NCBI GenBank assembly: GCA_012841255.1
Contig: DUUZ01000262.1
Span: 1-8,782, forward strand
Origin: Clostridiaceae bacterium
Lineage (GTDB): Bacteria; Bacillota; Clostridia; Saccharofermentanales; DTU023
Length of the DNA: 8,782 nucleotides
Direction of reading: 5' to 3'
Part shown: positions 1-6,297 of the stretch, piece by piece
Position numbering within the stretch: the first letter of the stretch is position 1
Layout of the letters: each line of letters starts with the position of its first letter
Made by a program: the position numbers and the translations under genes
Notes under the pieces: model-generated
What the model saw: only the letters and a program-made list of their open reading frames with translations
Databases searched by the model: none
Told to the model about the DNA's origin: nothing

Positions 1-150
1 ATACCGACCATCGTGATCGGTATTCCTGTCCGTTATATTCATACGCACTACGGCTGGGCCAAGCTCTCTGATGTGGAGCAGGCCGTGGCCCTGGCAGCGG
101 CCCTGATCCGGTCCTTTGACGGGGATATTATGGACCGGCTGACCTACTGA
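1..150 (+). CDS. M42-family metallopeptidase (aminopeptidase), C-terminal fragment
   Basis: An open frame enters from the left edge and ends at TGA 148-150, giving 49 residues. The segment IGIPVRYIHTHYGW, followed by a helical stretch with LSDVEQAVALAAALIRSF, resembles the C-terminal end of M42 peptidases (glutamyl aminopeptidase/FrvX-like). In that family an 'IP.RY.H' strand carries a late active-site/metal-region histidine, and a short helix closes the protein. These enzymes are cytosolic, dinuclear-metal aminopeptidases, often large multimers, that trim peptides. The catalytic glutamate and most metal ligands lie outside the window, so the specific subfamily cannot be named. The gene is convergent with gatB, and their last 7 nucleotides overlap. 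No transcription terminator is visible between them. The family call is fairly sure; substrate and symbol are not. Confidence 0.72.
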   Translation: MPTIVIGIPVRYIHTHYGWAKLSDVEQAVALAAALIRSFDGDIMDRLTY

Positions 151-1574
151 TTCTCAAGGGCCTTGCGGATCATGTCCTCGGCCAGGACCGGATTGGCACG
201 GCCCCCTGTTTCCTTCATGACACGGCCGATGAGAGAGCGCATGGCGCTCTCTTTTCCGCCCAGATAATCCCGGACCGCCCGTTCATTTTCGGCCAGGGCC
301 GTCCGGACTGCGCCTTCTAGTTTTTCCGGGTCGTTGATCTGGCCCAGGTCATGCTTCTCGATATAGGCTGCAGGATCCAGATCTTCTTCCAGGAGGGCCT
401 TCAGAACCCGGCGGCCGGTATTGCTGTTGATCCCGCCCGCGGCCAGCAGGTCGGCCAGCTGTCCCAGGCTTTTCGGATTCAGGAGATCCTCGGAGATATC
501 CTCGGTGTAAAGAGGGGCCACGTCGGCCAGGATCAGGTTGACCAGGGTCTTGGGTTCGGAGCTTTCCGCTACTGCCCGCTCAAAGAAATCGGACAGTTCC
601 TTGTCGGCCGTCAACCGTTCAGCCTCATAGTCCGTCAGTCCGTATTGCTCCATGTAGCCGGCTTTTCTTTCGTCGGCCAGCCGGGGGATGGAGGCCCGGA
701 TCCGGTCGATTTCAGCCTGGCTGATTTCCACCGGCACCAGGTCGGTATCGGGGAAGTAGCGGTAGTCCGCGGCTTCCGCCTTTTCACGCATGGAGTAGGT
801 CTGGCCGGTGCTCTCATCGAAACGCCGGGTCTCCTGGATAATGGTCCCCCCCTCATCCAGGATGGCGGCCTGCCGCTTGAATTCGCTTTCAATGGCCTTG
901 GCCACGAAGCTGAAAGAGTTGATGTTCTTGAGTTCAACCCGGGTTCCCAGGGTCTCCTCACCCTTCTTGCGAAGGGAGAGGTTGACGTCACAGCGGAGCG
1001 ATCCTTCATTCATTTTCCCGTCAGATATCCCCGTGTAACGGGCTATGGCCCGGAGCTTGCGCAGATAGGCCACGGCTTCCTCGCCTGTCCGGATATCCGG
1101 TTCGGAGACGATTTCGATCAGGGGGACACCGCAGCGGTTGCAGTCCACCAGGCTGCCTTCGGCACCCAGATGAACCAGCTTGCCGGCATCTTCCTCGATA
1201 TGGATCCGGTTGATCCGGATCCTTTTGCTCCCGTCTTCCGAAGGGACATCGATATAGCCGCCTGTGCAGATGGGGAAGAAGTTCTGTGTAATCTGGTAGG
1301 CCTTGGGCAGGTCCGGATAGAAGTAATTCTTCCGGTCGAAACGCGACCAGGGTTCGATGGCGCAATGAGCCGCCAGTCCCGCCTTGACTGCAAATTCGAC
1401 CACTTGCCGGTTCAGGGCCGGCAGGGTGCCGGGCATGGCCAGGCAGACGGGACAGACCTGGGTGTTGGGCGGTGCCCCGAAGGCCGTCAGGCATTCGCAG
1501 AAGAGTTTATGCTCTGTCTTCAGTTCAACATGGACCTCAAGTCCGATGACACTTTCATAATCCTTGATGCTCAT
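144..1574 (-). CDS. gatB: Asp-tRNA(Asn)/Glu-tRNA(Gln) amidotransferase subunit B (GatB)
   Basis: GatB is the kinase/transamidase subunit of GatCAB. It binds Asp-tRNA(Asn) or Glu-tRNA(Gln), phosphorylates the mischarged side chain with ATP, and amidates it with ammonia tunnelled from GatA. The 476 residues match the usual length. Visible landmarks are GLEVHVEL (11-18), the CxC...CPVC cysteines (26, 28, 41, 44) of the zinc-site region, YFYPDLPKAYQ (84-94), EEDAGKLVH (127-135), GVPLIEIVSEPD (149-160), EGSLRCDVNLS (190-200) and ETRRFDESTGQT (248-259). A YqeY-like tRNA-binding tail runs from about 325 to the end. The start is supported by AGGAGG at 1587-1582, 7 nt upstream. ATG overlaps the gatA stop as ATGA, so translation is probably coupled. 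It is the last gene of the operon and ends inside the convergent peptidase gene. One oddity is the sequence DCNRCG at 144-149, with two cysteines in a stretch often written D-Y/F/L-N-R-x-G. Confidence 0.97.
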   Translation of the reverse strand: MSIKDYESVIGLEVHVELKTEHKLFCECLTAFGAPPNTQVCPVCLAMPGTLPALNRQVVEFAVKAGLAAHCAIEPWSRFDRKNYFYPDLPKAYQITQNFFPICTGGYIDVPSEDGSKRIRINRIHIEEDAGKLVHLGAEGSLVDCNRCGVPLIEIVSEPDIRTGEEAVAYLRKLRAIARYTGISDGKMNEGSLRCDVNLSLRKKGEETLGTRVELKNINSFSFVAKAIESEFKRQAAILDEGGTIIQETRRFDESTGQTYSMREKAEAADYRYFPDTDLVPVEISQAEIDRIRASIPRLADERKAGYMEQYGLTDYEAERLTADKELSDFFERAVAESSEPKTLVNLILADVAPLYTEDISEDLLNPKSLGQLADLLAAGGINSNTGRRVLKALLEEDLDPAAYIEKHDLGQINDPEKLEGAVRTALAENERAVRDYLGGKESAMRSLIGRVMKETGGRANPVLAEDMIRKALENQ

Positions 1575-3040
1575 GCGTTCACCTCCTGGGGGGCGGGCAG
1601 CAGGCCGTGGGCGTCTTCATAGGCAGCGGCCAGCCGGTAAAGGAGGCCCTCGGAGAAGCGGTCTCCGGAAAGCTGCATGCCGACCGGAAGTCCGTCGGAT
1701 GAAAGGCCCAGGGGCAGGGCCAGGGCCGGCAGGCCGGTCAGTGAGGGTGGCAGGGTGAAGCGGTCGTTACTGTACTTGCCGCCGCCTGCCTCCTGGGGCA
1801 GGGTGCCCAGAGGCCAGGCGGGGGTTGCCGTCACAGGGGTCAGGAGGGCATCGATTGTGCCGAAGACCTCTTTGTATTCTTCAATGATAAGCGTGCGGAC
1901 CCGGGCCGCTTTCAGGTAATAGTCCCGGTAGTGCTCCTCCGAAAGGGCGAAACTGCCAAGGAGGATCCGCTGTTTGACTTCCCGGCCCAGGCCCTTGGAC
2001 CGCGAGCCGGTATAGACCTCCTCCAGGTTTTCGGCCTCCGGGTCCCGGTAGCCGTAGTGAACGCCGTCGTAGCGGTTCATGGCGGAGAAGCCTTCAGCGC
2101 TGGAGATGATGTAGTAAACAGAAAGAGAAGCGTCCAGGGTTTTAAGGTCGACCGGAACGATCCGGGCCCCGATGGATTCATAGAAGTGCAGGGCTTTTTC
2201 CAGATATTCCCGGACCTGGGGGTTGAGATCCCCCGACTGGAAATAGGACTCGGGCCAGCCGATCACAGGCCGGCCGAAATCCTGCCCGGCCGCTGCCAGG
2301 TAAGATTCCTGGCCGCCGACACTGTGGACATCCTTGCGGTCCCGGACGGAGATGGCGTCGAGGACCAGTGCATTGTCCCGGACACTGCGGGTCAGGGGGC
2401 CCACCTGGTCGAGTGAGGATGAAAAGGAGGTGACGCCCCGCCTTGAAACCAGGCCGTAGGTCGGCCGCATGCCGACAACTCCGCAAAGGGAGGCCGGCTG
2501 CCGGATGGATCCCCCGGTATCTGTTCCCAGCGTGAACAGGGCTTCCCCTGCCGCAACGGCCGCCGCGGAACCTCCGGAACTGCCTCCCGGAACCCGGGTC
2601 AGGTCGTAGGGATTGCGGGTCAGGTGAAAGGCCGAGGTCTCTGTTGAGTGGCCCATGGCAAATTCGTCCATGTTGAGTTTGCCCATGAGGACCATCTCCT
2701 GCTGGCGGAGCAGCCGCCAGACGAAGGCATCATAAGGGGGGACGAAGTTCTCCATCATCCGGGACGCATTGGTGGTCCGGATCCCCCGGGTGGCGATGTT
2801 GTCTTTCAGGGCTCCCGGGATGCCGGCCAGGGGCGGCAGGGTTCTGCCTTCCGAAAAGAGGCCGTCCACACGGTCAGCCTGTTCCAGGGCCAGCTCCTCC
2901 GTCAGCGTGACGTAGGCACCCACCTGGGGCTCCTTGTCCCGGATTTTTGAAAGGACGGCCTGGGTCAGCTCCCGGCTTGAGAATTCTTTTCTTTTCAGGC
3001 CGTCGGCTATTTCTGTCAATTGCATTTTTTGATAGTCCAT
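1571..3040 (-). CDS. gatA: Asp-tRNA(Asn)/Glu-tRNA(Gln) amidotransferase subunit A (GatA), glutaminase
   Basis: GatA hydrolyses glutamine (or asparagine) and passes ammonia to GatB. It belongs to the amidase-signature family. From the start chosen here the protein has 489 residues, normal for GatA (about 485). The Ser-cisSer-Lys triad is visible: Lys79 in GALKDN, Ser154 in GGSSGGS and Ser178 in GTDTGGS. These numbers equal those published for Staphylococcus aureus GatA. The frame is open 15 nt further, to an ATG at 3055 that overlaps the aspS stop (ATGA), which would give 494 residues. The inner ATG at 3040-3038 has AGGGGG (3052-3047) at a 6-nt spacing, whereas the outer ATG has no clear ribosome binding site. 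The inner start is therefore preferred. The gene sits 11 nt after the AspRS-GatC fusion and overlaps gatB by 4 nt, as expected for one mRNA and one complex. Function is nearly certain; the start is likely but not proven. Confidence 0.96.
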   Translation of the reverse strand: MDYQKMQLTEIADGLKRKEFSSRELTQAVLSKIRDKEPQVGAYVTLTEELALEQADRVDGLFSEGRTLPPLAGIPGALKDNIATRGIRTTNASRMMENFVPPYDAFVWRLLRQQEMVLMGKLNMDEFAMGHSTETSAFHLTRNPYDLTRVPGGSSGGSAAAVAAGEALFTLGTDTGGSIRQPASLCGVVGMRPTYGLVSRRGVTSFSSSLDQVGPLTRSVRDNALVLDAISVRDRKDVHSVGGQESYLAAAGQDFGRPVIGWPESYFQSGDLNPQVREYLEKALHFYESIGARIVPVDLKTLDASLSVYYIISSAEGFSAMNRYDGVHYGYRDPEAENLEEVYTGSRSKGLGREVKQRILLGSFALSEEHYRDYYLKAARVRTLIIEEYKEVFGTIDALLTPVTATPAWPLGTLPQEAGGGKYSNDRFTLPPSLTGLPALALPLGLSSDGLPVGMQLSGDRFSEGLLYRLAAAYEDAHGLLPAPQEVNA

Positions 3041-3046
3041 GGCGAT

Positions 3047-3052
3047 CCCCCT
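3047..3052 (-). promoter_or_regulatory. Ribosome binding site that decides the gatA start
   Basis: AGGGGG on the minus strand lies 6 nt before the ATG at 3040-3038 and starts within the last base of the AspRS-GatC stop codon. The alternative ATG at 3055-3053 has only GC-rich coding sequence ahead of it. The site therefore favours the inner start and places gatA translation within reach of ribosomes finishing the fusion gene. Confidence 0.7.
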
Positions 3053-3330
3053 CATTCAACGACCGGCGGCACAAGGAAAAATCCGTCTGAGACAGAAGCT
3101 GCATTTTGCAGGGCTTCCTCGTTTGTGAGCGGGCGGTCATCCCGCTCGGTCAAGTGGATGTTGTGCGCTTGTGAAGGCGTATAGGTCGGGGGGCTGTCCC
3201 CGGTATCAACGGCATGGAGGGCATCGGCCAGGGCGATCAGCTCCAGCAGCTGTTCCCGGGCCAGGGCCTCCTCCTGGGGTGAGAGCCGGAGCCGTGCCTG
3301 TTCTTCCAGTTTCCCGATGTCTACCTTCAC
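3052..3330 (-). other. gatC: GatC domain of the AspRS fusion (C-terminal about 92 residues)
   Basis: GatC is a small subunit of about 95 residues that wraps around GatA and helps hold it to GatB. This segment of the fusion matches a whole GatC from first helix to end. VKVDIGKLEEQARLRLSPQE corresponds to the usual N-terminal 'LARL.LS..E' helix. AREQLLELIALADALHAVDT corresponds to the second helix, ending in the common '.LDT' turn. NIHLTERDDRPLTNEEALQNA corresponds to the 'R.D...P....EAL.NAP' stretch. DGFFLVPPVVE corresponds to the 'DG.F.VP.V.E' end. Residue 605 is a valine encoded by GTG (3330-3328), exactly where a free GatC would begin. No Shine-Dalgarno sequence precedes it, so separate initiation there is unsupported though not excluded. 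The domain ends at the stop codon just before gatA, the position a free gatC would occupy in a gatCAB operon. Confidence 0.92.
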
Positions 3331-5142
3331 AGTTCGGCCGGCCTGGGCTGCCTGTGACGTATCCTGGTCCCGGAGAACAGACTCGGCAAGCCGGATACCC
3401 AGGTCATCCAGCTGCTGCTGATCAACGGTTGAAGGCGCCTGGGTCATGGGGTCGGACGCATCCCGGACCTTGGGGAAGGCGATGATGTCCCGCAAGGACT
3501 GTTCGCCTGCCAGGATCATGACCAGGCGGTCCAGGCCGAAGGCGAAGCCGCCATGGGGCGGGGCGCCGTAACGGAAGGCGTTCAGCATGAAGCCGAAACG
3601 CTCCTCGATTTCTTCCTTTGAAAAACCCAGGGCCTGGAAGACCCGGGTCTGGATCTCACTGTCATGGATCCGGATGCTGCCGGATCCCAGTTCGACTCCG
3701 TTCAAAACGAAATCATAGGCCTCGGAGCGGACCCGCGCAGGGTCCGAAAGCAGAAGCGGCAGATCCTCTTTGTAGGGCATGGTAAAGGGGTGATGCTGGG
3801 CCACGTAGCGGTCCTCATCCTCGGAGTATTCAAACATGGGGAAGTCGGTGACGATAGCGAACGCAAAATGGCCGGGATCCTGGAGTTCCAGAATTTCCGC
3901 CAGTTTCAGGCGCAGCGCACCGGTAACCTTGCGGACGGTTTCCAGCCGGTCGGCGGAAAAGAGGACAAAGTCGCCCGGCTTGGCACCGGCCCGTTCAAGG
4001 ATGGCCTTCATCCGGTCTTCAGCAATGAATTTCGTCAGGATGGAATAGATCTCACCCGAGGGCCGCCAGGCGATCCAGGCCATGCCGGCCGCTCCCTGAT
4101 CCACGGCAAATTCCGTCAGGTTTTCAATCTGGGCCCTGGTAAAGTCCGCCTGGTCCGGGACGGTGATGGTCCGGATAACGCCTCCGTTTGACGCTGTCTT
4201 GTCAAAGACTGAAAAACCGCTCTTTCCTGCAAGTTCGGTCACGTCGATGACGGGGAGGCCGAAGCGGAGGTCAGGTTTGTCGCTGCCATACGTATCCATG
4301 GCCTCCTCCCAGGTGAAGCGGGGGAAGGGATGGGGGAAGTCCAGGCCGCGGACATCCAGCAGGACGGACTTGAAAAGTTCTTCCAGGAGTCTTAAGACAT
4401 CTTCTTTTTCAACGAAGGACATCTCCAGGTCCAGCTGGGTGAATTCCGGCTGGCGGTCGGCCCGCAGGTCCTCATCCCGGAAGCAGCGGGCAATCTGGTA
4501 GTAACGGTCAAAACCCGAGACCATGAGGAGCTGCTTGAAAATTTGGGGGGACTGGGGCAGGGCATAGAAGGACCCCTGGTGGACCCGGCTGGGAACCAGG
4601 TAATCCCGGGCCCCTTCCGGCGTACTCTTGGTCAGGATGGGGGTCTCAATATCGACGAAGCCCTGGCCATCCATGAAGTCCCGGATGGAGCGGGTGACCC
4701 GGTGACGGAAGCGGATATTATCCCGCAGGCGGGGCCTGCGAAGGTCCAGGAAACGGTATTGCAGCCGCAGGTCCTCGCGGACCCGGTCGGCGTCGGCCGG
4801 ATCGAAGGGGAGGGAGGCCGCAGGGGAGAGGAGCTCGGCCTCGGTGACCCGCAGTTCCACGGTCCCCGTCCGGATTTTGGGATTGGCGGTTTCAGGATCC
4901 CGCAGGTGAAGAATCCCGGAAAGCTCCATGACCGACTGGTTCCGCACGCTCTCGGCCAGGGCAAAAGCCTCCGGGCTGGTATATTCCGGATTGAAGACAG
5001 CCTGGAGCCGGCCTTCCCGGTCGGTGAGATCGATAAAGATCACGCCCCCCATGTCCCGTTTGGTCTCGACCCAGCCCGATGCGACAGCCGGGCTTCCGAC
5101 ATCCTGCTCGGAGAACAGTCCGCAGTAGTTTTTTCGTCTCAT
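3052..5142 (-). CDS. aspS-gatC: Aspartyl-tRNA synthetase fused to GatC (AspRS-GatC)
   Basis: This is one uninterrupted 696-residue frame. Residues 1 to about 588 are a complete bacterial-type class II AspRS, which attaches aspartate to tRNA(Asp) and, if non-discriminating, to tRNA(Asn). It has an OB-fold anticodon domain (about 1-104, with GWVETKRDMGGVIFIDLTDREG), a class II motif 1 region (156-170), TKSTPEGARDYLVPSR (171-186), motif 2 FRDEDLRADRQPEFTQLD (221-238), a GAD-type insertion (about 290-420) and motif 3 GFAFGLDRL (532-540). A normal AspRS ends soon after the segment FPK...MTQAPS (557-571). Here a short Q/A/D/T-rich linker (about 589-604) leads into about 92 residues that read as GatC: KLEEQARLRLSPQEE, then LIALADALHAVDT, then a terminal DGFFLVPPVVE. 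The start has GGGAG (5154-5150) at 7 nt. gatA and gatB follow immediately and no other gatC is present. The reading is that the synthetase carries the amidotransferase's small subunit. The domain calls are strong; the physical consequence is inferred. Confidence 0.95.
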   Translation of the reverse strand: MRRKNYCGLFSEQDVGSPAVASGWVETKRDMGGVIFIDLTDREGRLQAVFNPEYTSPEAFALAESVRNQSVMELSGILHLRDPETANPKIRTGTVELRVTEAELLSPAASLPFDPADADRVREDLRLQYRFLDLRRPRLRDNIRFRHRVTRSIRDFMDGQGFVDIETPILTKSTPEGARDYLVPSRVHQGSFYALPQSPQIFKQLLMVSGFDRYYQIARCFRDEDLRADRQPEFTQLDLEMSFVEKEDVLRLLEELFKSVLLDVRGLDFPHPFPRFTWEEAMDTYGSDKPDLRFGLPVIDVTELAGKSGFSVFDKTASNGGVIRTITVPDQADFTRAQIENLTEFAVDQGAAGMAWIAWRPSGEIYSILTKFIAEDRMKAILERAGAKPGDFVLFSADRLETVRKVTGALRLKLAEILELQDPGHFAFAIVTDFPMFEYSEDEDRYVAQHHPFTMPYKEDLPLLLSDPARVRSEAYDFVLNGVELGSGSIRIHDSEIQTRVFQALGFSKEEIEERFGFMLNAFRYGAPPHGGFAFGLDRLVMILAGEQSLRDIIAFPKVRDASDPMTQAPSTVDQQQLDDLGIRLAESVLRDQDTSQAAQAGRTVKVDIGKLEEQARLRLSPQEEALAREQLLELIALADALHAVDTGDSPPTYTPSQAHNIHLTERDDRPLTNEEALQNAASVSDGFFLVPPVVE

Positions 5143-5159
5143 TCACTCACTCCCGATTC

Positions 5160-5227
5160 CAGACATCTTGCCCGGGTTCCCTAATTCTCAGCACAAAAAA
5201 GAAACCGGGACCCTCGGCAATCGTCTG
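5160..5227 (-). promoter_or_regulatory. Imperfect inverted repeat in the aspS leader (possible RNA hairpin)
   Basis: Three nested complementary pairs can be seen. CAGAC (5160-5164) pairs with GTCTG (5223-5227), TTGCC (5168-5172) pairs with GGCAA (5216-5220), and the CGGGTTCC region (5173-5180) pairs imperfectly with GAAACCG (5201-5207). The central loop contains the A/T-rich 5181-5200 segment. It ends just upstream of the GGGAG ribosome binding site of aspS, so as RNA it would form a leader stem-loop. It lacks the T-box AGGGTGG-ACCGCG element and the U-tract of an intrinsic terminator placed to act as an attenuator. A role in controlling the operon is plausible but unproven. Confidence 0.35.
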
Positions 5228-5228
5228 T

Positions 5229-5237
5229 ATTTTAACA
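5229..5237 (-). promoter_or_regulatory. Possible extended -10 promoter element for the aspS-gatC-gatA-gatB operon
   Basis: TGTTAAAAT on the minus strand fits an extended -10 (TG-n-TAAAAT, five of six matches to TATAAT). The hexamer at a 17-bp spacing (CGGAAA, 5257-5252) is a weak -35. Transcription would begin near 5222, giving a leader of about 80 nt. That start would fall inside the outer arm of the inverted repeat at 5160-5227, so either only its inner stems form or the true promoter lies further upstream. Confidence 0.3.
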
Positions 5238-5289
5238 CAGGCGGCCCATCTTTTCCGGAGGCAGGAATGGGCGGAGAGCGCTCTTTGCC

Positions 5290-5319
5290 GGCCTGCCGGG
5301 GGGCGGTCCCCGGCAGGCC
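5290..5319. repeat. Perfect 12-bp GC-rich inverted repeat in the divergent intergenic region
   Basis: GGCCTGCCGGGG (5290-5301) and CCCCGGCAGGCC (5308-5319) are exact reverse complements around a 6-nt loop GGCGGT. Neither side has a T-tract on the strand that would be read out: TTGTGATAAAC on plus, and GGCAAAGAGCG on minus. It therefore does not look like a standard intrinsic terminator. It lies between the two divergent operons, about 150 bp from aspS and 90 bp from the patatin gene. It could be a regulatory hairpin, a protein-binding palindrome or a dispersed palindromic repeat. The sequence alone does not choose between these. Confidence 0.6.
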
Positions 5320-5410
5320 TTGTGATAAACTCGAAATAATCCAAATAGAAGGCTCTGTGATGATAATTACTGCGGCTATCAAGAGGAATTTTTGCAGCCA
5401 GGGGGAGAAC

Positions 5411-6295
5411 ATGGACAATGTTTTGAAGAGCATCAATTACGATACCGCCCTGATCTTTGAAGGCGGCGGGATGCGGGCCTGCTATACGGCCGGTTTTGTC
5501 AGCATGCTTCTGGAGCATGGCATCTACCTGAACTATGCTGCCGGGATTTCTGCCGGGGCCACCCATGCGGTCAACTACCTGTCCCGGGACCGGGTCAGAG
5601 CCCGGCGATCTTTCACGGACATTGTCCTGGATCCCGGTTTTGGCGATGTCTCCTCTTGGATCAAGGGCGAGGGTTTTTTCAATGCAGACAACATCTACTC
5701 AAAGATGCCCCGGGAGGATGGATTTCTGCCCTTCGACTTTGAGAGTTTTCAAAGAAATGAGGCCGAATGTGTCATCGGCTCCTTCCTGCGCTACAAGGGC
5801 GAGATGGTCTATTGGAAAAAGAAGGATTACACCGATATCGATGACCTGATCATCCGGGTCCGCGCTTCTTCCACCGTGCCCTACCTGATGCCCGAAACAG
5901 AGATTGACGGGGAGATCTATGTGGACGGGGGCCTGGATTCGGGCATCCCCCTGGCCGCTGCCGAGCGGGATGGCTATCGCCGCTTTGTTTTCGTTCTGAC
6001 CCGGGAGCGGGGCTTCCGGCTGGATCCCATCCCTCAGTTCCGGCTCATGGACCGTTTCCTGGACCGGCATCCCATTGAGAAAGAAGCCCTGACCACCCGC
6101 CACCTGCGCTACAACGCGGTTCTGGACCGGATCAGCCTGCTGGAGCAGGAAGGCCGGGCCTTTGTCTTTTATCCGGAGGAGATCGATCTGACCATGATGG
6201 ACCGGGACCGGGAGAAGCTGCTCAGTCAGTATCTGGCGGGCCATGACCAGGCCATCCGCGAACTGCCCCGGCTCTTGGAATTTCTGGAGGCCTGA
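5411..6295 (+). CDS. Patatin-like phospholipase/esterase family protein
   Basis: This is a 294-residue patatin-fold serine hydrolase, likely acting on lipid or another acyl ester in the cytosol or at the membrane face. The Ser-Asp dyad and oxyanion loop are all present: FEGGGMRACYTAG (16-28) carries the oxyanion glycines, GISAG (45-49) carries nucleophile Ser47, and DGG (172-174) carries catalytic Asp172. The C-terminal third (about 200-294, with PIEKEALTTRHLRYN and a run of acidic helices) fits the extra domain seen in the bacterial RssA/YjjU-like patatin group. No signal peptide or membrane segment is seen. The open frame extends upstream to 5168, but the start at 5411 is chosen because GGGGGAG (5401-5407) precedes it at proper spacing and the patatin fold begins directly after it. 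It is first in an operon with sbcD, 2 nt away. The substrate is unknown. Family is sure, role is not. Confidence 0.92.
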   Translation: MDNVLKSINYDTALIFEGGGMRACYTAGFVSMLLEHGIYLNYAAGISAGATHAVNYLSRDRVRARRSFTDIVLDPGFGDVSSWIKGEGFFNADNIYSKMPREDGFLPFDFESFQRNEAECVIGSFLRYKGEMVYWKKKDYTDIDDLIIRVRASSTVPYLMPETEIDGEIYVDGGLDSGIPLAAAERDGYRRFVFVLTRERGFRLDPIPQFRLMDRFLDRHPIEKEALTTRHLRYNAVLDRISLLEQEGRAFVFYPEEIDLTMMDRDREKLLSQYLAGHDQAIRELPRLLEFLEA

Positions 6296-6297
6296 CC

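Noticed and set aside
351..1622. Long plus-strand open frame (423 codons) antisense to gatB
   Set aside because: It is the mirror of a GC-rich conserved gene. Its translation resembles no known family, is rich in Gly, Gln, Asp and Val, and has no convincing ribosome binding site. gatB on the other strand is certain.
1931..2416. Plus-strand open frame inside gatA
   Set aside because: It lies fully antisense to a conserved amidase and shows no family-like motif; other antisense frames over gatA and aspS were discarded for the same reason.
3300..3400. Sequencing error joining separate aspS and gatC genes
   Set aside because: The frame is continuous, the linker has ordinary codons, and no Shine-Dalgarno plus ATG is seen before the GatC part as a separate gene would need. 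It cannot be fully excluded without reads.
5147..5330. T-box riboswitch upstream of aspS
   Set aside because: There is an AGGGT near 5213-5209 on the minus strand, but the full T-box core (AGGGTGG-ACCGCG), the Stem I features and a terminator with a U-tract are not seen.
5168..5410. N-terminal extension of the patatin gene by 81 codons
   Set aside because: The extension runs through the intergenic hairpins, is low in protein-like character, and the ATG at 5411 has a strong ribosome binding site and starts the fold directly.
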